This document shows, one piece after another, positions 36,401 through 49,600 of a stretch of 64,000 bases of DNA. The translations under genes and the position numbers were made by a program. Below the pieces are notes generated by a model, which saw only the letters and a program-made list of their open reading frames with translations, was not told where the DNA came from and did not search any database. Position 1 is the stretch's first letter. Each line of letters begins with the position of its first letter. This DNA is from Siderastrea radians (lineage: Eukaryota > Cnidaria > Anthozoa > Scleractinia > Rhizangiidae): assembly GCA_964017195.1 (NCBI GenBank), contig OZ024887.1, forward strand, positions 64,227,311-64,291,310, in the 5' to 3' direction.

Positions 36401-39400
36401 AGATTGCGCTTCGTGATAAAACCGATTTCGGACTCGATCGTGTGCTGTCACGCCGGCTTGGCATAGCAGGTGTTTTTATCACCAAGTGCAATTATAAATA
36501 AAGAACTTTAAAGATCGTGTATTTATTGGTATTAGATCGTTCAAGGGGAGCTATGAGCAAGCCGATGTATTTAAATGTTTTTCGAGCAAGCCGGTAGTCC
36601 GTGCGATACAACACGAGAGGTTCTCGTTTCAGACTTTGCAAGACGGCGGAACTAGGCGCCAGAATCATGCACAATCACAATAGAATGGATTGTCGAGCAG
36701 CCGCAAGCAAACTTCGAGCGAACGAACAGAAGCTGACACGTTCAATAGTAAAGTAAAACATGTTCTTTATTAAAAAAAAAAAACAGTTTTAGTCGGCAAA
36801 CACGACTATGTGGTGCCAAGCGTTGCGTGAATAATTTGCGTGCCGAATGCGACGTAAGCTAAAGTTCTCAGAATTGAAATCGGTCAGTACAAAATGCAGA
36901 CTGCAGACTGCAGACTGCAGACTGCAGACCGGGTACAAAATGCAGACTAGGTACAAAATGCAGACTGCAGACTGCAGACTAGGTACAAAATGCAGACTGA
37001 CATTTGAAACTGTTTTTTTCGTTTTTTTTTTTAAATATTATTTCATTTTATAACCTACCGGTTGTCACGCAATCCCTTTTCCGATGTCATATTCCACGAA
37101 AACTCGCATTACTGGGGAATGATCTTGCTCCGTTACTCGAAATATACTTTGTAAACGAAGTCTCGAAGATCAGTTCGTTCTTAAACATGATTTAAGCCTT
37201 CTCAGTCTTCTTACTTCAAGCGCGAGATCGCATAACATAAAATAACAACGCTCGTTGCAACATGATACCGAGAAACCAGCAGACACATGACCTTCCGTGC
37301 ACGTGGTCGCTTTCTTTGCCTCTTCGCCGGTTCGTCATGGCGGCCTTTCGGAGGTCGGTTAATGCGGTAAGTAGCAGTTAAATCACCTTCCTTTAACCGA
37401 TGTGTGTTAATATAAAAATACTTATACCTCGTGAGAGAATTTAGATCTTGCATGTGAAGTAGGAGCACAGATGTCGTGTTGTATTTTACCACACAATTGC
37501 TACACAAAATGAAATCATGACTCAGCGTTTTCGTTTCGAGTAATGGAGCAAGATCATTCCCCGGTAATGCGAGTTTTCGTGGAATATGACATCGGAAAAG
37601 GGATTGCGTGACAACCGGTAATAAATATTAAAAAAAAATAGTTTCAAATGTCAGTCTGCATTTTGTACCCAGTCTGCAGTCTGCAGTCTGCATTTTGTAC
37701 CTAGTCTGCATTTTGTACCCGGTCTGCAGTCTGCAGTCTGCAGTCTGCAGTCTGCATTTTGTACTGACCGGAATTGAAATATGCCTTCGCCATACTCAAA
37801 CATGCCGTCAAAAGCGAAACTGCTGAATGTAACTTGAACTAAAAAGCAAAAGTTATGATGTTAGAAAGAGAATTAGAGTAAAATAGCAAGTTTTTTCCTG
37901 AGATTATTTTTAGTTCACGGAGCATTGCACTGAATTTGAATTTGCATACTGTGAGTCTCCAAATAAATTGTGCGAGCGGTGTGGGAACAAATCGAACCTT
38001 TCTAGATCTTTTGCGCACTTAATCCTTCGATGGTAATTGAAATAGTAAATGAAACTCATGTTGAAGCTCAAAGACAATGCCAAGTGTAAAAGAATTTGTA
38101 AGAAATAGCGATATATAGCGCGGAGTTAGTTTCAGTTCAAAAGCGCATCAAATTTGCATAACGGGTGAAATCTGACCTTTTCAATGAACGTCAGATGGTA
38201 TGTAACGCAACAATTCTATCTCTATGATGTCCGTTTTATTTCTTCTAGCTGTTGCAAATGGCACGAGTTTCCATTTCTTTCTTCGACTAACGTTAGCGTT
38301 CAGCAAAAGTGCTCAGAAGTCACGGTTTGTGAATCACGGTAAAAGCAATAATCGTGTAAAATCTATCACATCATAAAAACATCGGCGCGCGACGTCTCGC
38401 TTATTGAAGTTAATTAATCTTTGAAACAAAGGAAACAAAAGGCTATTCAAGCACCACCGCGTCCTATTCTTTACCGCGGTATTTCTGACCGCAAAAAACC
38501 GAGGTAAAACCGGAGTTTTCAAAGAAGTTAGACGAGGTTTTCCCGAGGTCAAACCGGAGATACAAACTGCAATTCCACCGCGGCAGTATCGCGGAAAATG
38601 CACCAATACTTTCGAGCGGTACTGTATTTTTGTATGACCACTTTTGGCATTATTTTGTTTTAGGTTTGGCTTGTAATGCATTACCTGTCTGAGATGACTG
38701 AAGAACAGACATTAGTAATGTGTTCAGGTCACCCTCAGGGACTATTTCCCAGCAGTCCATCTGCTCCCAGGGCTATCATCTCCAATGGAATGGTGAGTAA
38801 AAATATTTTAGAATATTTTTGTTTAAAATGATTTTACTTGTAGTTTTACTGATTGAATCTATATGAAGGAAGGCTGAATGATGTCTGAAATTAGGGCACT
38901 AAAAACAATAATAATCAGTAATTATTACTGATAAGTACATTTAAGAAATTTAAAGATCCTGGTACAAAAAAGACTTATAAACATAAAAAATATATGAAAG
39001 ATGCATGTGTTCAGGTGACTTTGAATGTCAGGAAATTATTTTCACTTTACATGAATTTTGTGTCCCTGGTGGACATCCCTTATACATGTAGGATAAAGAT
39101 CTAGAGTGGCACAAAATGGCTTGTGTACATAACGATTATAATCATCAAGGTTACTGTAGTACCTTTTCTGCAATTGTGCTTAACAAAATGTAAGCTTATA
39201 GTAATCAAGTGTTTTCCAATGTGTTAAATTTGAAATTATTGCAGTATTTGGTAAAGTCATCTGGCTCGTTTGTTTTTCAGGTAATTCCAAACTACTCCTC
39301 AAGAGATCTCTATGATAAGCTGTTTGCCTTGGGTGTAACAATGTACGGTCAGATGACAGCTGGAAGTTACTGTTACATTGGTCCTCAAGGGATTGTTCAT

Positions 39401-40598
39401 GGAACCACGGTTGGTTTTTTGTGTTGTGCAATTGATGCATTCCTACTAAAACAACTGTTTTTGCCTCAGCTAATTCTTCCATTTCACCATGTAGAGCTAT
39501 ATCAAAAAATTAGTGACAGCCTTGCAATTGCAAAAAGAAAACAAAATGTGGTCTGAGAAACTTTTCAAAATTAAAAGGTCACAAACCAGTGACTGATAAA
39601 ATGGCTTCATTCTAAACAGAATTGTAGATGGTTGTACAGCAGGACATCAGGATGCTACTTGATCATTTGTAGCTTGCACGGAACTGTGTGTAAATTATCA
39701 AAAAGTTTTTTCAATTATTAAAATAAAAGATCTATTCTATAAATGAAGAAGCATCACCTTTGCAAGAGAGAAGCATTCTTAATGTATTTTAATTTGAAAT
39801 GATCAAAAAATTGATAATAATTATCGAAAGTTAATTTAATAATTGAAAGTGCTTTTTGATGTGCAGATTACAGTGTTAAATGCTGCCAGAAGACAATTCG
39901 GAGCAAATAACCTCAGAGGAAAGGTATTTGTGATATATACATGAATTAACAGTTAAACTGTTTGGACTTTCAAAAGTTAAGGATGATGTTAGCTAGCTGA
40001 TGACAAAATTGATGTTATCTAATTGGCATCTGTCACTCTTAATATTTTCTATTATAAATTTGTCAATAATTATTACTTACTCTTGACAACATTTCTCCTA
40101 AGAATTTTAAAAGTTCCTTATTAAAATGAGGAAGTTGAAATGCTACTAGTTTAGAAGAACTTTTATCAAAGGTTAAAGAATGCTTAAATAAAATTTAAAG
40201 ATAATGTTTATTGTATTTCCTCTGCAAAAAGTGAATGTTAAAAGACCCATAGTGAAAATGGCTGTGACGACAGCTGGTGACAGTGTTAAATTTGTATGGT
40301 CTTTGACTCGGCAACAAAATTTTTCGTGTTAAAAGATGCATTTTGTTAGGTACCCATGTGCACTGACTTTGCCTCTCCTACAGTCACTATCACCCAGTTC
40401 ATTCTGGTTTTGAGAATTCTTTAAATTGCTCCTGTCAGGTAGTTAACTAGATTAAGTCATGTCATTGTAATTGTAAGTAATTTATTCTACATTACAATGT
40501 TTAAGTTTTTTTAATAGGACATTCTCGTGTAAAATTTTTAAATGTTGTTAAGTACTCTTATGTTGTGATCTCATAGGAAAGGGCACTATATAAAAAAA

Positions 40599-40635
<37 letters not shown>

Positions 40636-43600
40636 TATTATTAGTATTTATGTATACTATAGCAAGGCATGTAATGAGATAAAAGTGCTCCTTTTAGATA
40701 GCTGTGTCTCATGACTGCTGTTCATTGTTATCGTTAGGTGTTTGTTACTTCTGGTCTGGGTGGCATGAGTGGTGCTCAAGCAAAAGCTGCAGTGATCACT
40801 GGCTGTGTTGGTGTGGTGGCTGAGGTTTGTGTACAGTGTATTTACAGTAGTATCTTGATAATTTGAGTTCCAGTTTACTGAAAATCCGGACTTGCTACCT
40901 GAAACTGGAAGGAGCTCCCCCTGGTTCACTCACTATTTCCAAACAGTAATCTAGCCTCTGACAACTGAAACAGTTTGGTTTTTTCCCCCCTTTGGGTCAA
41001 CTTATTGGGACTCAAGAGATTTATTAAGGTCAGCTTATTTTAGATTTCTCTAATCTTCACCTCTGCCCCCTCTCCCATTTTTTCTGAGAAAAATAAACCT
41101 GAAGGACCAAAAAATTGGAGTGTTTCTTTCCTAAACATTTTCACTCCCCTGGCTTCCTGTTTACTTTTTCTCCCCCTTCCTCAGCAACAGCTGCATCCAC
41201 CACTGATAACTGAACCTATAATGACCGCTACATGATTTCAGAAATTAGGTAGGAAGAGGAGCATCTTAATTAATTGCAGATCACAAATCCAAGTCTTCTT
41301 GAAGCAAATACCTACACGTAATTAAAGATGTCACAGATGGAAATAGCTAATTAAGGGAGACTGTGATTACATTGTGGTCACTACATTTTAAGCATGACCT
41401 AGCTAACTCACAGTTGATCACTCACTTACAGGTTAATGAGACTGCTCTGAAGAAAAGACACGAGCAAGGGTCAGTGGTTTTAATTCACGATCACCTATTT
41501 TGTCTCAATTAACCAAATGATAATAATAATAAACTCACTCGGCAGTTGGCTGCCTACATTGGTTAAATCATGACTCCTAGTTGAAAAGACGTTAAAAGTG
41601 AGGGTAGCCAAGTGGTCAGGCCAGTGGAACTGCAATTCTGAGGCCCAAGGTTCAAGTCCCGCTGGGGTTGTTTCTCAGCGGTCCAGAACCAGGATTGTAA
41701 TAAGCCAACTGGTTTACCTCCTGCCGGTTAAGATTTTAATAATAATTATTTGAGTGGAATGATGGTAACTAGTTTAAAAATTAACTAGTGAGAGTAAGTA
41801 ATGACCCAGTGCAATCCTTTATGCTGACTTTTTTTAATGTGTTGTTTTGTTTACTTCCCTCTCAGGTGGCTGATAGAATATACCTCTGATTTGGACACCT
41901 GCATAGATATGATCAAGTATGAAAATTAACCTGTTTAATATTGAAACATAATCAGTGAATGCATTTAGATTGCTAATTCTTACTCAAACAGAAACTTGTT
42001 TCCCTTAGAACCAATCTTGAATACGAGCTATCTCAAAATGAAGCGTGGATTTCCGTGACCTTCACTACTAACACTCTGTGTCTTGAACATCAGTAAATGG
42101 ATGTATGATGTACATGTACTGACTAAGTGATGAAAAGGGTTGCACATTCAAGAACTTAACTGACAAATTTAGAAAAAGACTTGATCCTTGTAATAAGAGA
42201 TGATGTTTGCCTACAAACTTAAGTATCCAGGGGCATCTACAGTAGATAGCTAAAAGCTAGTTTTAAATGGAGCCCTGTTAAAAAGATAATTAAGTACCGA
42301 TACACACAATTATTGATTGATTTATTTACAGGAAAGCACGGCAGTTGAGGAGACCACACAGCTTGGGATATCATGGCAATGTTGTTGACTTATGGTTAGA
42401 AACTTTTAATCCTTTTATCATACAACTCATATCCCAAATCAAATTATAGTCTTACATGTTTATGCTGTTTTCAGGAGTGTGCATGATTACAAAGTGTGTT
42501 GAAAGATTCTATGTGATTATATACTGTGTGATCGTGCCATGATCAAAGTTCTGGTAGAATCTGGTGGCATTGGCCAGTTTGGATTTGTAAAAGATATTTG
42601 AGGTGGTCCAGCTAAAAATTAATAAAAGCTTTCATATTCCTGAACAAAATTATGCTTGGAAGAAGAGGATTCAGTGGTATCTAATGCACAGGGTCCTCTT
42701 TGTGCAGATGGCATTCTCCCACCTAGCTGACATCTGTTTGCTTTTCCATGGCCCCCGGTCTGTGACTGGCAACCCTACTATATTCACATTGTAACTTTAG
42801 AGTTGGTATAATAGTCCATGTTAATGATTTTGTTGCCTTTCCAGGGAACGTTTAGTGCAGGAGTATGAGAGCACTGGGGAGCTTCTTGTAGATCTCGGCT
42901 CTGATCAAACTTCTCTTCATAATCCATTTAATGGTGGCTATTATCCTGTGCAGGTCAGTGTCTGTGTTTGTTGCATATCTTTGCTTTTTTTTGCCTATCT
43001 TTGCTTTTTCCATGGATTTCCTCAAAAAATATTCTGACTTTCCACTGAATACTCAGGAAGTCTTCTGATTGAAGCCTCAGGTTTTCACTAGTGAAGCAGG
43101 TACATTAGTGTACAAGGATCTAAATGTTTGATCCTTGTGCTTGTGCCTGCATTTCTTAGTGTTTGTATGAATTCTTGTGCTTGCACTAAGTGCTTGTGTT
43201 GCTTGCTGAAAACCTGAGGCTTAAAATCCTTCTGCTAACACTAATTGCATGGCTCACGGTTGCCGGGTTGTTGGTGTGTGACATTTGCAGACTGTGACCT
43301 GCCGCAGACTAATGTCTGCTTTATAAGGTTTGGGGTGAGCTGGAGCTTACGTCTGCAGCAAAGGGTAAGGATTATGATTAGGTTTTTGTATGAAAAATTG
43401 CTTAACATTAAAAAAGCACTGTAAGAGCAATCTTGATTGAACAAGTGCCAATGTTTATCAATTTAATTAAGTTTTAGATTTTCTGCTGTTTGAAATTTGA
43501 GTTCTTTGAATTTAATTTAGGTGAAATTTGATGAGGCAAATGAAGTTATGAAATATGACCCTGAAAGATTCAAAGCCTTAGTTCAAGAAAGGTGAGGACC

Positions 43601-46600
43601 AAATTTTAACATAGGTTATTAACTAAAAGATTTGTATCCTACGTTAAAATGCTACTGGTAATAGGTGACAACAGGCTTTTTTAATTGCAGCTTACGTCGC
43701 CAGGTTGCAGCCATCAATAAACTGACAGCACGTGGAATGTTCTTTTGGGATTATGGAAATGCATTTCTTCTTGAGGCCAGTCGTGCAGGTTACAATTAGT
43801 ATTAATATTATATGCCTTCTGTGTATTTACTGTAAGTAAATATGTAATGTTGGATTTTCTGGTTACTAGTGCTTTGTAATAAATAACACTTCCTAGTTAT
43901 CTGCATTGTAATATTAAAAATTATTTTAGTAAGCTTAAATAACGTTTATTCATTTCAAAATATATTTACTAGTGTAAAAATTTGCAACATGAATTTTTTA
44001 CAAATTAATTCTGCGATTTTTTTTGTAATATCAGAACAGGAGACAATACAAATCATTCAGAGGAAAAACTTCTCCAAAGTAGTTGTGTACAGTGTAAATA
44101 ATGAAAAGTTGTTATAATCAATTTTAATGTTTTAAGGTGCTGACGTGTGCAAAGAGGGTGCACCCCTTGGAGTGTTTCGTTATCCATCCTATGTACAAGA
44201 TATTATGGGGTATGTGTTAACGGCTTATTAATTTTTTAGCTTTTAGTGGAGGAATTATAGAAGCAGGTTTATTAATTAAAAAAAGAGAGAGATGATAACA
44301 GCTCAACAAAGAGGTCATTGAATGGCTACAGTCTGCAGTTAATGTTTGCTACTTGTGGCATCTTGTGTCTGTCATATGTGAAATGGGATTTGAAGCAGTT
44401 CAGTTTGTATATTATTGGGAAAAAAAACCTAAGTAGAATTTAAGATAAAATTAGAGTTTTTGTGGAACAGTACACTATCTGTATTGGCAGCCTATATATA
44501 TGGTGTAAATACATGTAAAACAGAGTTTTGTTTATGTTCTTTATAGAGATATCTTTTCAATGGGCTTTGGACCATTTCGGTAAGTGTTTCTTTTCTTTTT
44601 ATTCTTTTTTTGCACACTTGAAAACCTATCTCGTTTTACTAATATTCTTCTTTTTGACAGCCATCTGTTGACAAGTATCCTCTACAAATAACCACTGTGA
44701 TCAGTGGCCTAAATCTTGTTTTCAAGTATTCAGATGCAATTAATGCTTAGAAAATATTCATTCTACTCCTTGCAAGTCCTGGTAATAAAAGTTCGACCAT
44801 ATTTTTATTGGCCAATTTAAAACCCTGGAACTAATTATAGGTGAACATGGGACCTGACTTGTTTTGTTTCTATTATTTTGTATTTGTACATATAGGTGGG
44901 TCTGCACATCCGGTCTTGCTGCTGATCTTGCAACAACTGATGAAATTGCCAAAAAAGTATTGGAACAGATCATGGAGGAAGGATGTAAGTGTACAATCTT
45001 AAGTTTTCTTTGTTATCCTTCACTTCCCATCTCCATCTTCTATTTTGCCACTTCCATTTACCCTCCCTCTTGTGTTTCTTTCATGTCCCTCCACTAGGAG
45101 CATTATCAACCATGGGTAAGGATACTCTGCCTTTTAATTCTGTTCTGAAACTTTTTAGGTGAGCCTTTTGAAGTATTTTCCTGTGGACATAGGAATTTCA
45201 ATTTGAAGTTGAGCACGCTAAAATAGGGCTAACAAGAGGCTATTCTCAGTATGTTACCAGGGTCCTAACTATTGTAATTCAGCTTGATGCTGCATAGTCT
45301 TCGGCTTCTGTTGGGGTCCTGAAGGGAAGGGGAAGGGGGAAGGGAGGTCTTTCGAACCCTGGAGCCCTGAAAGTTTTGTCATGGAGCCTGGAGCCCGAAG
45401 CCTTTCTCTACCTAGAGTCCGGACAGAAATGATGATTAAGGCTAATTGGAGCCCGGTGGAGTGAAGTGATGGAACCCCAGAGCCCCGAGTTTTCTGTCTT
45501 GGAGCCCTGCATTTTTTTAGGTGAGAGCCCTGGAACCCTAAACCTCTTTGGGACCCTGATTTATGATTAATTAATTTTTCCACCCCTAATTCTTCATTTT
45601 TCTTTGAGGCTATAGCCATATTATTGTAATTGCTCATGTGTTTATTTTCTATCAGGTTAATAACTCAGTAATGTAATTTTGTACTCCATCGAGGAAGCCC
45701 ATAGCCTTTTGGATGATTTTAGGCTTCCTCGCCACAGTAATCTTAATTTATTTTTTCCACATTTTGCTATATTTACTCGTACTTGTGTGATGAATCAAAC
45801 TGAATGAATTTTGAAATGGAAACGGTGATATCATTGTCCTATGATGGACAGATCAGTGCTGTGTTGTCAAGCTCAGATCACTGAGTTATTTACTTTAAAT
45901 TGTTGTTATATGTTTTGTAGTACCAGCGGAAGTGAAGGCCCAATATGAGGACAACATTAGATGGATTGAAGAGGCACAACAGCATCATTTGGTGAGAATT
46001 TTTTGCTTATCAATCCGTGCTTCATTCCATCATTTAACCTTCACTTTCGAAGACTTCTTGAGAGAAGTCCTCGACAAATTCGATACAAGGCGTTTCGATA
46101 CAAATTGACGTCGTTTCGATACATATCGACGTCGTTTCAATACATATCGAAACGACTTAGGTTGTAGCGAAACGACTTGTACCGAAACCACCAGAATACC
46201 GTTAAAAAATTAGGTTTAGGGTGCTAAAGGAGAGAACCGCGTTTTACCTGTTTTAATAGAATGGGTTTAAAATGTAAGCCTTAAACTTACTGTCCTATAA
46301 ATCAATACAAAGAACGGTGATTGCCCGCATATTGGATAATAATCCAGCAAAATGATGTGTTCGTCGCAAACTTGAGAGTTTTCAGCTACACTTGCAATCA
46401 TTTGACCTGGACTCCTTCTCCGCCAAAGTCTTGCCATGTCAACAAGATTGCATCATGCGCTGGTAGTGTGAGTCGGTTTAAAGAGGAATATGGTTTGGTC
46501 TTGTTTGCGTTAAGTCTTATCAAGACTGGCAATATTATTTTTCCCGGCAAAACGGTATCTAGCGCCGTCGAATGAAATTTAACAGGACTTGGAGGAGGCG

Positions 46601-49600
46601 AGTGACAAGAAAACAAAGTCGTAAAGCTACACACACAAAAAGAACAACAACGACGACAACTCAGGAAAGAACACTTACCAGTAACAGAACTTGAACTTAC
46701 ACTGTAAGGACGGACCACGAATGAACTCGGACAACAATGTAGTAGTCGAAGTATAGTCTAACTAACTTGATTAATATATTACAATGCAAGGTGACAGATT
46801 AAAAGAAACAACTTACCTAACCTTTTTTAGCCACCCGGTGTGCAGGATTGACATGTGACAACAAAACACTGAAAACACCCGGGTAAAACCGTAAAAACGA
46901 CTCGTAAATCATAAGTCTAAACGATCACATGGTTTTGAATGGAACACATTTAGGTCACGTGACTAAAATTGGCGCGAAACAACAGCTCCCGCCTCCCAGG
47001 CCCGAAGTGGAAAAAAATTCACATTGGTCAATTTTTTTTCGTCAAAACCGGCTGGAATACCGCAATATTTAAAATGGACAAAAGCCGCAGATCTTAGGAT
47101 GTAGGTGATATTTTGTAAATCCCTTCAAAGCGTCAGTTTCTCGACTAATTATAGCTGGTGATAACTAATCAAAAATAAGATCGAAAATGGGTCAAAATGA
47201 CGATCGAATGTTCACGACCGAAAGGGAAGATGGTGTCATTCCGAAACAATGAAGAGACTCTTCATTGATTCAGCACACCAAATCTCGAATTCTGTAAAAG
47301 AGCAAGGTAACAAAACAATTATCCAGCACAAATCGCTCCTTTATCGCTCCCAATTTTTTTGCTGTTAGGCAAGTCTTACACGTTTTAAGATTTGTTTAAT
47401 TAAGTTCAATTTTCGACGATGGAAAGAATCAAGAGGAGTTAAACTCACCGATTCTGAACAGCTTTAGCTCACATTTTGCTTCGCATATATAATACTGTCC
47501 TTTTACGTTGTAAGAGTGGAATAAACGCTAACACAGTCCTTTTTTTCTTGTTTGAAGGTGGTTGGTTCCCAGGCTCGTATTTTGTACGCAGATCAGCGTG
47601 GACGGGTGGGTATCGCAGAAGCGTTCAATAAAGCCATCAGTGACAAACGATTACTGGTAAGTATTGTTACCTTACAACTTATTACATTGCCACGTTATAG
47701 AAGTGTGCAGGAGTCAGTTACTTTACTATGCCTCTGTTTACTTACAGTTGGGTCGTTATGGTAATAAGTTAATAAACTATGCCTCTATTTTCCCAGGGTT
47801 GTGTCGTTATCAGTCGTGACCATCATGATGTCTCTGGCACAGACAGGTAAAACGCTGTTACACTTCTACTAAATTAGAGTAGTGCGTCACAGAGCGTCAC
47901 GAAGAACGCAAAAAGTGACAACAGCATAGACTTGCTATAGAACAACATTGCAATAGTTTTGACAATTAGGCTGGATGACAGACCTGTCAATAGTCTTGGA
48001 GCACCACCCATAAATACCCGTCGGTTACCAGTGTGGGCACGTCACGAAAAAATACGTGACCTAGTTTGGCATGTCTGTTTCGTCATCGAACATTTGATGG
48101 TTGAATCTGCGTAAGGGGGACTTTGACACCCCAAACTGTTGCACAGAAACGAGTTTGTTTTACGAAATGTTTTCCAATGGACTATAAATATTTAAACACT
48201 AAAAAGATTTACACCACAACAGTTAAGCACACTATCACAACAACTTCAAAACAACAACAAACAACTTATTTTGACCACCAAAAGTCACGTAAGGGCCTGT
48301 CAAACTTCCAGGGCGGGTTATTTAAACACAGGTAATTAATAAAACTGCGGTCTAAAGCGGTCTTAGCATGGCCAACCCGAATGTGTAAGCGTTGTTTACT
48401 GAGTAGTGTAAAGAAAGTTTATAGCCCAGACAAGAAAACATTTGTCTCCTTAAAGTGACCCACAGGGGGGTTCCTGGTCTTAAACTGCGGTCAAAGTTAG
48501 GCCGCTGTAAAAATTGGCCCTTTGGTTTGATGACGTAACATGTCACGTTTCATTAGGTCGTGTTTTTTGTGACTTGTCCACGCTTAGATGCAACCGGTCA
48601 TCAGACTTGTGTCATGCGCTCGCATTCTGCAGGAAAATCCGTATTCTCCCTTTGTTTTTCAGCCCGTTCCGTGAGACTTCGAACATTTACGATGGGTCAA
48701 GTTTCTGTGCAGGTTGGTACCTAACGATGGGATAATGATTTGCGTGACAGAAAACGGACAGGAAAAGCTAGCAAACACGCACTAACTGAGGGCGTGGCTA
48801 AAATGGAAGAAATTTCTGCGTAAGCAAATGTTTCTCCGTTAAGACACACCAAAAGTCTGTTTCGGAAACAAAACTCAGTTCTCGGAAACAAAAAATGTCT
48901 TTTGAATCGAGTCAAAAACGTCACTGTTGTTTCCCTTATTGAAACTTTTGATTCCGAATCTCTTTTCCCAGTTTAACCACAAAGGAGAAACAATGAAAGA
49001 AAGTGAGGGGCCAATAATCCTTTATTTTGACGGCCTCACTGATTGAATCAGTAATGACTTGAATTGTGCAGGATTTTAAACGTATCGATTCAAAACTTAC
49101 CTAAGCTTATCACATAGGTACTTTTTTTTTACTCCAGACATGGCTGTTCAAAACGTTATTGGTGATGCTTTCCGTGGAGCAACTTGGGTGGCACTTCATA
49201 ATGGCGGTGGGGTCGGTTGGTAAGTTGTACAGCACAACTTTACTCATTTAACCGTTAAACTTCCAACAGGAGTCATGTTCTTATTTGCCATATTACGCAA
49301 AAATATCTTCAGCCGAAAATACTGCTTAATAGCTTTTGTGTGAGAGAATACATTTAAGGGTTTCGTTCACAGAATGCTTTCTTTCTATTTTGTTTTGATT
49401 GAAATGTGTGCGGAATGACGTAAACCTAATAACCATTAAACTAGCTTTCCTTAAACGCTTTTTTCCAGTTGTCTTCGGAAGACTTATGACCAATAAAACT
49501 CTGAACTAAAATTGTTTTCAATCTGTACTTCCAAATAAAAATGTCAAACGCAACCAGCGTGGCGTCCTGAAGCGTCATACCTGGGATATACTCGACTTCA

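Larger units (their letters stand above)
36129..38624. mobile_element. 2.5 kb TA-flanked TIR element (pogo/mariner type) in UROC1 intron 4
   Basis: The ends are CAGTACCGCTCGAAAGTATT and its exact inverse; identity extends to about 26 bp. Each end is flanked by TA (36127-36128 and 38625-38626). Subterminal regions on both sides are rich in CCGCGG and CCTCGGTAA/CCGAGGT motifs. No transposase is seen. It contains a second, differently flanked element (36881-37770), so it was about 1.6 kb before that insertion. Its right end lies 39 bp before UROC1 exon 5, inside the acceptor region. Confidence 0.85.

Noticed and set aside
37211..37507. 98-codon basic ORF in the nested element on the minus strand
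   Set aside because: It runs antisense to the exon-like fragment and lacks known motifs; low confidence either way.
36891..37765. Regular short repeats resembling a CRISPR array
   Set aside because: The units are 7-15 bp with no unique spacers, they occur as inverted arms of a TIR element, and the genome is eukaryotic.
41600..41680. Functional tRNA gene
   Set aside because: Both Pol III boxes are present, but the acceptor and T stems do not pair, and a SINE body and tail follow.
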